DNA from: Streptomyces sp. NBC_00448
Lineage (GTDB): Bacteria > Actinomycetota > Actinomycetes > Streptomycetales > Streptomycetaceae
NCBI RefSeq assembly: GCF_036014115.1
Contig: NZ_CP107913.1
Span: 7,178,501 to 7,242,500, forward strand
DNA: 64,000 nt
Reading direction: 5' to 3'
The notes beneath the pieces were generated by a model. It worked only from the letters and a program-made list of their open reading frames with translations. It was not told where the DNA came from and did no database searches. Positions 35,595 to 44,454 of this stretch are shown here, one piece after another (position 1 is the stretch's first letter; each line of letters starts with the position of its first letter). The position numbers and the translations under genes are program-made.

Positions 35595-38500
35595 ATGGCA
35601 GCGGTGCGCAGTGGTGGCAGGACCCGGGCGTGGGCCGGGTGGGCCGGGCATACCGGCGAACAGGCCGGCGGACGAACCGGCGCGCAGGACGGCGCGGGCG
35701 GCGCCGGCGGTGGCGCGGGCGCGCTGATCCGGGTCTGCGACCTGGCCGGACGGACGCGCGGCACCGGCTTCCTCGCCGACCGCGACGGCACGCTGATCAC
35801 CAGTCACGAGGCGGTCGACGGCCTCGCGCGACTGGTGCTGCACGCCCCCGGCGAGCAGGTGTGCCTGGTCGAGGCCGAGGCGGTCACCCCGCTGCCCGGG
35901 TGCGGGCTCGCGCTGGTCGCCACCGAGGGCCTCGACGTACGCCCCCTGCCGATCGCGCCCGCGGGTCCCGGGCATCCCGAGCGGCGGGCCGTGCTGCGGC
36001 TGCCGCAGGCGGCCGCGGCGACCGTGCTGGGCACCACCGCGGTCACGTACACCGCCACCGACCGCTTCCATCTGATCGAGGGGGTCTACGAGTTGGCGCT
36101 CGACGGCGCCGACCTGGCCGAGGCGGGCCCGCAGGCGTCCGGGACCCCGGTGGTCGACGCGGCGACCGGCGCCGTCCTCGCGGTGGTGGTGACCGCCCTG
36201 CACGCCGGGCACCGCGCCGGTGGTTTCGCGGTGCCGCTGCACGCCGCGTCCCCGCCCGCTCCGCTGGCCGAACTGGTCGCCCGGGCCGCCGCGACCGTGC
36301 CGGCGTACGGCCCGCACCTGAACCTCGCGGGCGCCCTGCACCTGGCCGACACCAGCGTCGGCTCGGCCGGCAGCGCCCCGGAACCCTGGCGCGACCCGGT
36401 GGCCAGACCCCGGATCGCCGCCGCGCTCGACGACTTCCTCGGCCGCCGCGGCGAGGCCGCCCCGCTCGCCCTCGGCCTGGTCGGCGAGCCCGGCACCGGC
36501 CGCAGCACCGAACTCGCCGCGCTGGCCGCCCGCCGCCACGAAGCCGCCCACCCGGCCCCGACGGTCTGGCTGCGCGGTGCGGAACTGCGCCCGGGCGACG
36601 GCAGCGTCAAGGACGCCGTGGAACGCGCGTTGCGCACCGCCGCCCGGGTGGTCAGCGCGGCCGGCCACGCCCCCGGCGAGTCGCAGTACGCCCCGCTCGC
36701 GTACGGCATGGCCGACGCCACCGAGGACGTCGCCGTCCTCGCCCACGCCGCCGGCCGCCCCCTGGTCGTCCTGCTGGACGCACCCGAGGAGATGCCGCCC
36801 GTCCTCGCCCACGAAATCGCCGGGTGGGCCGCCGCCACCGCCGGCTGGCTGCGGATCAGCCGGGCCCGGCTGGTGGTGGCGTGCCGCCCGGAGTTCTGGG
36901 AGCAGGCCGGCGCGATGCTGCCCGCCGAGCTGCTGTACGTGCCGGGGGCGCGCGGGGGCGAGGGCACGGAAACCGAACCCGGCGCGCCCGTACGGCCGTT
37001 GCCGCCTTGCGTGCGGCTGGGGGACCTGGCCGGGACGGAGGCGGCCGAGGCCCGCGAGCGGCACGGCCTGCCCGACGCCGCCCTGCGCCCCCGGGACGCC
37101 GGGCACCCGCTCACGCTGCGGCTGCTGTCCCAGGTGCGGGCCGCGCTCGGCGAACTCGCCGAGGAGGGGCCGCCGCCGAGCCGCGCGGAGGTGTTCGCCG
37201 CGTACCTGGACGCGGCGTGCCTGCGGATCGCGGTGCGGCTGGGCGCCGCGACACCGACCTCGCCGCCGGTACGCGGCCGGGGGCTGCGCCGGCTGGCCGC
37301 CCGGGTGGCCGGGCAGGCCCACGAAGCGGCCCGGCGCTGCCTGGGCCCGGGGCAGGGGGAGCTGGACCGGGAGGCGTTCGAGGAACTGTTCCCGTGGCGT
37401 ACGGGATGGGCGTCCGCGGTGCTCGCCGAGGGCCTGCTGGTGCCGGCCGGAGCGGGATACCGCTTCGCACACGAGGAGTTCGGCGACTGGGTCCAGTCCC
37501 TCCACCTGGATCTGGCGACGGCCCTGAACGCCCTGGTGCACCGCTGGTCGCCGTCCGCCGGGCACCCCGTGCCGCCGCTCGTGCCCGGAGACGCGCCGGT
37601 GCGGCTCCCGTCGCGGGCGGGTGGGCGGTCCGCCGGGGCCGGCCGCGGCTCGGGGGCCGGCGGGGCGTACGGCCGGTCGGTGCCGGTGCCGCCGGTGCCG
37701 CCCGCGCCGCCGGTCGGCCCCTCCGGCCGCCCCCGCTCGCTGCCCGTGCCGAGGCACCGTGCCGGGCCGGTGGTGGGCGCGCTGCTGCTCGCGGCGCCGG
37801 AGTCGCGCGCGGCGTATCTCGGGGCGCTGGTCGAGGTGCTGGACGACGGGCGGCCCGGGTGGCCGGGACCTGCTCGCCCGCCGGTGCGGCCGGTGGGCCC
37901 GCCGGCCGCTGCCGCGACCGCGGCCTGGGGCCGCCATCCGGCCGGACCGGAGCCGGAAGGCGCGGACCTGGACGCGGACACGGTGCCCACTGTGCGGGGC
38001 CGGGCGCTCGTCCCCGCGCGGGTGGCGGAGCCGGCGCCGGGAGAGCCCTGGGGGGCCGGGCGGGCGTCGCTGGTGCCCGCGGTGGCGCCCGGCGCGGACC
38101 GGCGCCGGATCGAGGCCCAGTGGTGGGCCGCGCACCTGCTGCGGGAGGCGCTGCTGCGGGTGGAGGACGCCGGGCCCCTGCTGCCCGTACTGCGCGCGCT
38201 GGCCGGGCGGATCGTGGTGCGCTCGATCGCGGCCGGCGGTTTCGTCCCTGAACGCCTGGGCGCGCTGGGCGAGTTCGGGCCGTGGTTCTGGCGGGCGGTG
38301 CCACTGGCCGAGCCGGACCGGCTGGAACTGCTGCGGGTGCTGCTCCCGGCGGACGGGCCGCCCGGCGCCGGGCGGGAGGACCGCTTCCTGAGCGTGGTGG
38401 CGGATCTGGTGCGCGAGCAGGGCGGGCAGGCGGTGCCCGAGGTGTGCGGGTGGTTCGACGACGACCGGCCGCTCCAGGCGGCGCACCCGTTCGCGGTCGG

Positions 38501-39671
38501 CGGGCGCCTCACCGTCGCCTCCGCCGCGCAGGCGCTCCTGCACACCCACAGCCGCCGCGCCCCCGACGCGCTGACCGAGGCGCTGGTGGACGCCGGGCAC
38601 CCCGGCGCCGACGCGGTGCTCGTCGCGCTCGCCGAGGACCATCCGGGTGCGATCTGCCGGGCCGTCGACCGCTGGGCGCACGACCCGCGCCCGGACCGCC
38701 GGGTCGCCGCCGCCACGTACGGCGCCCGGGTCGCGCCCTTCGCCCGCGGGCCCGCCGATCGCGAACTGCTCCGGTACGCGGCCCTCGCGCTGCTCGCCCG
38801 GGCCGACGAAACCGGTCTACACGGCGCGGCGTTGGGAGTGCTGGTCCGCGACCCCGCGACCCGGGTGCGCTATCTGCCGGCGGCGCTGCGCGGGTTCGCC
38901 GCGGGCGATCCGGGCCTCGCGCCCGACGCGCTGGTCGAAGCGATGGACACCCACCCCGAGATGGTGCTCGACGCGTTTCGGACGAGGTTGCGCGCCGCGG
39001 GCGGTGACGGGGGCGGGAGCGAAGACGCGGGCACGGGCGCGGGCGTCGGGGAGGGTTCGGCGGGCGCCGCGCCCGGGCGTCGTACGGCGTTGCGTGCTGC
39101 CGAGGTGCTGGCCGCGCTCGCCGCCGTCAGGGAACCGGTGCTCGCGCGGAGGGCAGCCGTCCTCGTCCAGGACCACCTCCAGCAGCACCCGGAGGCCGCG
39201 CCCGACGTCGCCCGTTACCTCGACCTGCGGCTCGAACACGGCCCCGGCGCAAGGCCGTTGCTGCGTACCCTCACCGCCGCCCTGCTGCGCGACCACCCCG
39301 CACCGATCAGGTCGGCCCTGCTGCCGGTCTTCGCCACCCCCGGCACCCACCTGTCCCAGCCGCTGCGCCACGAACTGCTCGACGCCGCCCTGGAGACCGA
39401 GCGCGACCCCGACGTGCTCGCCGCGCTCCTCTCCGCCGCGGCCCTCGCCGCCCCCACGCAACACCCCCTGCTCACCCGCGACCTCGTCCACCGCCTCGCC
39501 CTGCTGCTCACCCGCACCCCCCAGGGCGCCGCCCGCTTCGACCGCACCGTGGTCGCCCTCGCCGCCGAGCACCCCTCCTTCGCCCACTTGCTGCGCACCT
39601 GGCTGACCGACACCACCTGGGACACCTTGCTGGGCCCGAGCGCCCGCCATGACCTCCTCGTCGCCTCCTGA
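35595..39671 (+). CDS. Trypsin-like domain / P-loop NTPase / helical-repeat fusion protein
   Basis: The 1358-residue protein has three parts. Residues 40-240 look like a trypsin-like (Trypsin_2) fold: GTGFLADRDGTLITSHEAV carries His71, and ASGTPVVD carries Ser182. The usual catalytic Asp position (D in DLALV) is Gly104, so activity is uncertain. Residues 280-700 form a STAND-like NTPase, with Walker A GEPGTGRST at 297-305, a Walker-B-like VVLLDAPEE with Asp395, and a winged-helix-like end (YRFAHEEFGDWVQSL). Residues 850-1358 are Ala/Leu/Arg-rich helical repeats resembling HEAT. A Gly/Pro/Arg-rich linker lies at 665-770. No signal peptide or membrane segment is seen. ATG 35595 follows GGGGAGAG. 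Function unknown; protease-STAND fusions are known as effectors in conflict systems. Confidence 0.75.
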   Translation: MAAVRSGGRTRAWAGWAGHTGEQAGGRTGAQDGAGGAGGGAGALIRVCDLAGRTRGTGFLADRDGTLITSHEAVDGLARLVLHAPGEQVCLVEAEAVTPLPGCGLALVATEGLDVRPLPIAPAGPGHPERRAVLRLPQAAAATVLGTTAVTYTATDRFHLIEGVYELALDGADLAEAGPQASGTPVVDAATGAVLAVVVTALHAGHRAGGFAVPLHAASPPAPLAELVARAAATVPAYGPHLNLAGALHLADTSVGSAGSAPEPWRDPVARPRIAAALDDFLGRRGEAAPLALGLVGEPGTGRSTELAALAARRHEAAHPAPTVWLRGAELRPGDGSVKDAVERALRTAARVVSAAGHAPGESQYAPLAYGMADATEDVAVLAHAAGRPLVVLLDAPEEMPPVLAHEIAGWAAATAGWLRISRARLVVACRPEFWEQAGAMLPAELLYVPGARGGEGTETEPGAPVRPLPPCVRLGDLAGTEAAEARERHGLPDAALRPRDAGHPLTLRLLSQVRAALGELAEEGPPPSRAEVFAAYLDAACLRIAVRLGAATPTSPPVRGRGLRRLAARVAGQAHEAARRCLGPGQGELDREAFEELFPWRTGWASAVLAEGLLVPAGAGYRFAHEEFGDWVQSLHLDLATALNALVHRWSPSAGHPVPPLVPGDAPVRLPSRAGGRSAGAGRGSGAGGAYGRSVPVPPVPPAPPVGPSGRPRSLPVPRHRAGPVVGALLLAAPESRAAYLGALVEVLDDGRPGWPGPARPPVRPVGPPAAAATAAWGRHPAGPEPEGADLDADTVPTVRGRALVPARVAEPAPGEPWGAGRASLVPAVAPGADRRRIEAQWWAAHLLREALLRVEDAGPLLPVLRALAGRIVVRSIAAGGFVPERLGALGEFGPWFWRAVPLAEPDRLELLRVLLPADGPPGAGREDRFLSVVADLVREQGGQAVPEVCGWFDDDRPLQAAHPFAVGGRLTVASAAQALLHTHSRRAPDALTEALVDAGHPGADAVLVALAEDHPGAICRAVDRWAHDPRPDRRVAAATYGARVAPFARGPADRELLRYAALALLARADETGLHGAALGVLVRDPATRVRYLPAALRGFAAGDPGLAPDALVEAMDTHPEMVLDAFRTRLRAAGGDGGGSEDAGTGAGVGEGSAGAAPGRRTALRAAEVLAALAAVREPVLARRAAVLVQDHLQQHPEAAPDVARYLDLRLEHGPGARPLLRTLTAALLRDHPAPIRSALLPVFATPGTHLSQPLRHELLDAALETERDPDVLAALLSAAALAAPTQHPLLTRDLVHRLALLLTRTPQGAARFDRTVVALAAEHPSFAHLLRTWLTDTTWDTLLGPSARHDLLVAS

Positions 39672-39841
39672 GCCCGGCCAACGCGGTCACCGTGGACATC
39701 GCGGCCCTCGCGCGCCCAACTACCCGCGCCGACCGGTGAGTTCTCCGTCCCGACGGTGGGGATGGCCGGAACGGATCGGTCGGACGGCGCCGGAGGCGAC
39801 ACGTCGGCGACGGCGGAAAGTCTGGGCGGTGAAGAAGCGTT

Positions 39842-39888
39842 GCCCTTACGGGTAAGGGCCGTTGAGGGCGGTCGCGTGACCCGCGACC
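39842..39888 (+). terminator. Two consecutive hairpins after the protease-NTPase gene
   Basis: gccctta/taagggc (39842-39848, 39853-39859, loop CGGG) is followed by ggtcgcg/cgcgacc (39870-39876, 39882-39888, 5-base loop). They lie 170-217 bases after the upstream stop and 51 bases before the next start, so they may be leader structures of the next gene rather than a terminator. Confidence 0.45.
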
Positions 39889-39938
39889 GGTTCCCGGAGC
39901 AACCCCCTGGGGGTGGCGGCCGCCGGAAGGAGCTGGCA

Positions 39939-42382
39939 ATGGGCATGGGGATCGAGGGGATCGCGGGGATCGACGCCATGGCGCTGGCGGTGGCGCCGCT
40001 GGACAGCGCCGTGGCCGCCGATCCTTCCGTGGCCGGGGCGAAGGCGGCGAACCTCGCGCGGGCTGCCGCCGACCGGGCGCCGGGCGCCCCGGCGCCCCGG
40101 CGGGGACGACGCGCTGCGGGCGGCCTGGGAACTGCTGGTGGCGAGCGAGGCGAGCGGGAACAGTACGGGCGGCCCGGGTGACACGGGCGGTGCGCGCCGC
40201 ACGGGCAGCGCCGGCCGCACAGGCATCGACACGGCGCCCACGGCGGGCTGCGGCGGTCCGGGACCTCACGACCCGGCCGCGCTGGTGGTCCGCTCCTCCT
40301 CCGCGCACGAGGACACCGAGGGCTCCTCGATGGCGGGCCGGTTCGACTCGGTGCTCGACGTACGCGGCTGGGAGGCGTTCACGCGGGCGGTCCGGCAGGT
40401 GCTGGACTCCGCGCTGCGGGCGGCGCCGGACGGCGGCGCGGGCACGGCCGACCCGCTGCACGGGATGGCGGTGCTGGTGCAGCCGATGCTCAAGGCGGCC
40501 GCCGGCGGCGTGATGCTCGGTGCCGACCCGGTGGAGGGCAGGTACGACCACGTCCTGGTCAGCGCGGTCACCGGCGGCCCCGACCGGCTCGTGGACGGCA
40601 GCACCCCGGGCGTGCGCTACCAACTCACCCGCCGCGGAAGGCTGTTGCGCACCGAGCCGGCCGCACCGCACGGCACCGGCCCGCTCGGCCGCCGCCGGCT
40701 GGCCCATCTCGTCCGGCTGGCCCGCCGTACCGAGAAGGTCTACGGCGGCCCGCAGGACGTCGAGTTCGGCTTCGACGACGGCGGGCGGCTGTGGCTCTTC
40801 CCGGCCCGGCCGATCACGGCGATGGCGGCCCGCCCGCCCAGGGGAGCGCGGCTGCTAGGCCCCGGACCGGCCGCCGAGACACTGCCGGGTGTCCTCCCAA
40901 CCCCTGGAGGAGGACCTGTGGCTGGCCCCGATGAACCAGGGCCTGACCCTCGCCCTGGACATCGCGGGCGCCGCGCCCCGCCGCAAGTTGCGCAGGCTGC
41001 CGGTCGCCACCGCCGTGGACGGCCGGGCCGCCGCCGACCTGCGGCTGCTCGGCGCGGTGCCCGCCGCCCACCCGGTGCTGAACTTCGTCAACCCCGCTCC
41101 CGGCGCTCGGCGGGCCGCCGCGGCCTGGCGGGTCGGCCGGTTGCGTACGGCGCTGCCGCTGCTCGCCCGCGACCTGATGGCCGACGTCGACCGCCAGTTG
41201 CACCACTTCACCGCGCTCCGGCAGATGCTCAGCGGCGAGTTGCTGACCGCGGTCGCCTGGGGCCGTACGGTGCTCGCGTCGCTGCACGCGCAGGAGTCGC
41301 CGGCCGGCGCCCTGCTGGACACCGACGCCGGGAGCACCGCCGCGGGCGAGGCGCTCGCCGTGCTCGCCGAGGGCCGTGAGAGCGGCCGCTCCGACCACGA
41401 ACCGGTCCGCCGGCACCCGGTGTTGCTGACGCTGCTGCCACCCTCGCTCGGCAAGCGCCCCGACCTGCCGGAGCACGTCGGCTGGAACGGCGTGCCGCGA
41501 GGCGTCGGTTTCCTGTCCGTACGGGAGGGGCTGCGGCTGCGCATCCGGTGGGTGCAGGAGATGCAGACGTCGATGGTGCGCGAGATCGGCAGCCGGATCG
41601 ACGCGCACTACGCGCCCGATGAGCGGGGCCGGATCGCCCAACTGCGCTGGCGTGAACTCATGGCCGTGGCCGACGGCGGCGCCCGCCCCACCGGCCTCGC
41701 CGAGCGCTCGCCGCGGCCGGAGAGCGCGCCCTTGCCGGCGGCCTTCCGGATCGCCGCCGACGGGAGTCCGCAGGCGGTGCGCATCGGTCGCGGCGGCGGG
41801 GGTCGCGGTGCCGACGGCGGCGGTCAGGGCGCGGGCGGCGGCCACGGCACCGGTACGGCGTGGGACGGCGAGGGGCCGCGCCCGCCGCACCCGGTGCTGG
41901 TGGTCCGCACGCTCGACCCCGCGCTCGCGCCGCTGCTGCCCGGCCTCACCGGGCTGGTCGCCGAGACCGGCAGCGTGCTGTCCCATCTGGCGGTGCCGGC
42001 CCGCGAGTATCACCTGCCGACCGCCGTGGGGGTCTCGCGGGCCGTCGAGCGGCTCACCCCGGGCACGGTCCTCACGGTGGACGGCGGGACCGGTGCGGTG
42101 GAGACGGTCGAGGCGCCGTACGCCGGGCAGGCCGCACCCGAACCCGTAGCTGATCCCGCACCCGGAGCCGCGTCCGGGGCCGAATCCGCGGCCGGCCCCG
42201 TACCTGAAGCCGTAGCCGTCACCGGACCCCGCTCCGAACCCCTCGCCGTATCCGAGCCGCCGACCGAGCAGCCCGCCGAACCCGTCGCCGTGGCCGCCCG
42301 GACCGCCCCACCGCCGGATTCCACCGGGCCCACCGGTCCCGACGGCGATGCGCGGGGCAAGGGAGAGGGAGCGGCGGCATGA
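39939..42382 (+). pseudogene. PEP-utilising enzyme, broken by two +1 frameshifts
   Basis: Three frames together spell one protein of about 810 residues. Frame A starts at ATG 39939 (GGAAGGAG upstream) and gives the N-terminal DPSVAGAKAANLARA. Near 40075-40108 the reading moves +1 to RAAWELL, VVRSSSAHEDTEGSSMAGRF and AVLVQPMLKAAAGGVMLGADP, the ATP-binding domain. Near 40896 (ctccc) it moves +1 again to EEDLWLAPMNQGL and a C-terminal phosphohistidine domain (GSVLSHLAVPARE). Domain order and size match rifampin phosphotransferase-like and PEP-synthase-like enzymes. Either the gene is dead or two bases are wrongly called. A Val/Ala/Pro/Glu-rich tail ends it. The stop overlaps the next gene (ATGA). 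Confidence 0.75.
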
Positions 42383-43308
42383 AGTACGTCAGCTACCTGT
42401 TCGGCGGCCTGTCCACCCTCGCCGCCGCGATCTACCTCGTCGTCTACCTCCACCGGTGGGAGTGGCAGCGCGCCGTGCTCTGCGGGGTGCTGCTGCTGGC
42501 CGTGGAGGGCTTCCTGGTGTGCGTGATCCTGCTCGGCCGGATGGGACGGCTGGAGCGCCGGCTGAACGACTCGGACGCCCGCGCCGAGGAGATAAGACGG
42601 CGGCTGGAGCACTCCCGCGAGCAGTCCGCCACGCACCCCTTCCGCTGGCTGGGGGCGGACCAGCGGGACGGCGCCGGGCGCGGCGACGGCAGCACGGGGA
42701 CGTTCGTCTTCGTGCCGATCCTGATGGTGACCGGTGCCGCGCTGTCCGGCGTGGCCTGGGTGATCCAGCGGATCGCGGCGGCCACCGCCCGGCCGGGGGC
42801 CGAGCGCCGCCTCGCCGGGCGGCTGGCGCCGCTGGCCGCGCCCGCGGGCGGAGTGCGCGGCGCCGTCCCGCAGTTGGAGGACCAGCCGGCGGTGCCGCCC
42901 GCGCGCAGGCTGCGCGTGCTGCTGTCCGTGGTCGGCGCGGTGGCCGCGGTGGCCCTGCTGATCTGGGGCGTCCACGCGCTCGCCGACGCCACCGAGACGC
43001 GGGAGGAGGCGCGGCCGAGCGCGGCGGCCACCACCGTCGTCTTCCAGGTCAAGGTGCACGGCAGTTCCGGCGCCGCCGCCCCCGAACTGGCCGCCCGCGA
43101 CCTGTGGGAGGGCTGCCGGCGCTCCACCTCCGCGCCGAGCCCCGACGCGCGCCTGGGCGTGCTCTCCGACGGCGTCTACGCGGGCGTGATCCGCCCGGCC
43201 CTGAGCCCGCGCGACGTGATGCGTCTGCGCGGCTGCCTGACCGACGCGACCGCGAACCGCGCCACCGCGAAGATCCTGGGTGACGGCCAGGCTGCCCTCC
43301 CGCACTGA
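42379..43308 (+). CDS. Four-TM membrane protein of unknown function
   Basis: The 309-residue protein has hydrophobic segments at about 4-24, 32-54, 110-130 and 180-200. A charged coiled-coil-like stretch (RLERRLNDSDARAEEIRRRLEHSREQ split around residue 60-80) follows the second. The C-terminal 100 residues after the fourth segment are probably extracytoplasmic and carry two Cys (WEGCRRS, RLRGCLTD) that could pair. No family was recognised. ATG 42379 overlaps the stop of the PEP-utilising gene, so the two are probably co-expressed. Confidence 0.7.
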   Translation: MKYVSYLFGGLSTLAAAIYLVVYLHRWEWQRAVLCGVLLLAVEGFLVCVILLGRMGRLERRLNDSDARAEEIRRRLEHSREQSATHPFRWLGADQRDGAGRGDGSTGTFVFVPILMVTGAALSGVAWVIQRIAAATARPGAERRLAGRLAPLAAPAGGVRGAVPQLEDQPAVPPARRLRVLLSVVGAVAAVALLIWGVHALADATETREEARPSAAATTVVFQVKVHGSSGAAAPELAARDLWEGCRRSTSAPSPDARLGVLSDGVYAGVIRPALSPRDVMRLRGCLTDATANRATAKILGDGQAALPH

Positions 43309-43472
43309 CGCCTCCTCACCTGGCCTCACCTGGGCACGGCCCCGCGCCGGTACAGCCCCTCGGCACAGCCCGGCCTGGACACGGCCGCCCCCGGGCCGGC
43401 AGCGGGTAGCCTGCTCGTACGGCGTCGCCCCTGGGGAGGGACGGCGGCCACCGTCCCCCGTTTTCCACCCAG

Positions 43473-44276
43473 GTGGTGAACAGCGCCTTGTCCCAGGCCC
43501 CTCCTTCGCCTTCCCCGTCACCTTCCGCCTCGCCGTCGTCGGCGCCCCCGTTTCCGTCGTCGGGCCCACCGCTCGCGGCCGCTCCCACGCTGCCGGTCCC
43601 GGGGGTCGCGGCGATCCCGGTCGCCTGGTCCGGGCGAGCGCTGGTCCGCCGCGCCGCCAAGGTGCTGGTCTGCTGCCTGCTCGGCTACGGCGTGCTGTGG
43701 GCGGGGGCGGCCGGCGGCATGCTCGCGCTGACCGCGTGGGCCCGCCACGACGCGTCCGGCGGCCGGCACACCCCCGCGGGGATCAACCACTTCCTCAAGG
43801 TCGACGGCAAGGTCTACCGCGGGTCCGCGCCCACCGCGGCCGGCTACCGCGAACTCGCCGCCGACGGCATCCGCACCGTGGTGGACCTGCGCGCCGAGGA
43901 CCTGTCCGCCCGGGAGTCCGCGCTCCCCGCCCGGGCCGACCGCCGTACGGTTGCCGATCCGCGATGGCCAGACTCCCACCGAGCGGCAGGTCGACGACTT
44001 CCTGCGGATCGTGAAGCGTCCGACGGACCGGTCTACGTGCACTGCGGCGCGGGTGTCGGCCGGACCGGTGTGATGATCGCCGCCTACCTGGTGTGGACCG
44101 GGCAGGCCACCGCGGAGCAGGCCGCGGTGCGGACGGTGGCGGTCGGCCCGCCCTCCATCGAGCAGGTCTACTACGTCCTGCACGCGGGGCGGCACGGCAG
44201 CCGGCAGCCGCCCGCCCTGGTCAGCGGGATCAGCCGGCTGCTCGACGCGCCCCGCCGGATCAAGGCGTCGCTGTGA
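43473..44276 (+). CDS. Membrane-anchored tyrosine/dual-specificity phosphatase-like protein, scrambled segment
   Basis: The 267-residue product has a Pro/Ser-rich N-terminus (1-50), one or two hydrophobic segments near 60-92, and a phosphatase domain with the P-loop VHCGAGVGRTGVM. The stretch from about 43925 to 44020 does not look like the family in the main frame, but the +1 frame there reads LPIRDGQTP then QVDDFLRIV, the expected general-acid region. So two compensating single-base shifts appear to scramble about 25 residues. The substrate is unknown. GTG 43473 or GTG 43476 starts it; the ribosome binding site is weak. It follows the four-TM gene by 164 bases. Confidence 0.7.
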   Translation: MVNSALSQAPPSPSPSPSASPSSAPPFPSSGPPLAAAPTLPVPGVAAIPVAWSGRALVRRAAKVLVCCLLGYGVLWAGAAGGMLALTAWARHDASGGRHTPAGINHFLKVDGKVYRGSAPTAAGYRELAADGIRTVVDLRAEDLSARESALPARADRRTVADPRWPDSHRAAGRRLPADREASDGPVYVHCGAGVGRTGVMIAAYLVWTGQATAEQAAVRTVAVGPPSIEQVYYVLHAGRHGSRQPPALVSGISRLLDAPRRIKASL

Positions 44277-44454
44277 GGCGGCGCCCGGCGGCATGGCAGG
44301 CTTGTCCGTAGCGCGGGCGCGTGCCGCGTGGGCCGCGGGCACGCGGTGACGGAAGACAGCGCGAAGAGCAGGGCCAAGACAAGCGCGCGAACCAGCGTGA
44401 AGACAGCGAAGACACGGCCGGACAGCAGTCGAACAGCAGAAGCGGAGCGTCAAG

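Noticed and set aside
33966..38681. 1571-codon minus-strand open frame
   Set aside because: It runs antisense across rbfA, truB and the protease-NTPase gene, has His/Gly/Arg-rich nonsense composition and no start context. It is a GC-driven shadow.
40889..42382. Treating the C-terminal part of the PEP-utilising enzyme as a separate gene starting at the in-frame start near 40889
   Set aside because: The conserved sequence continues directly from the preceding frame, there is no ribosome binding site at that start, and the family domain order spans both parts.
43955..43970. A Trp-Pro-Asp triplet in the phosphatase gene, as in the WPD loop of tyrosine phosphatases
   Set aside because: It occurs in the scrambled segment, while the +1 frame carries the expected general-acid loop. 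The triplet is most likely chance.
44277..44454. FMN riboswitch upstream of ribF
   Set aside because: The region is purine-rich and has none of the conserved FMN-aptamer blocks. Riboflavin kinase genes in this group are not normally so controlled.
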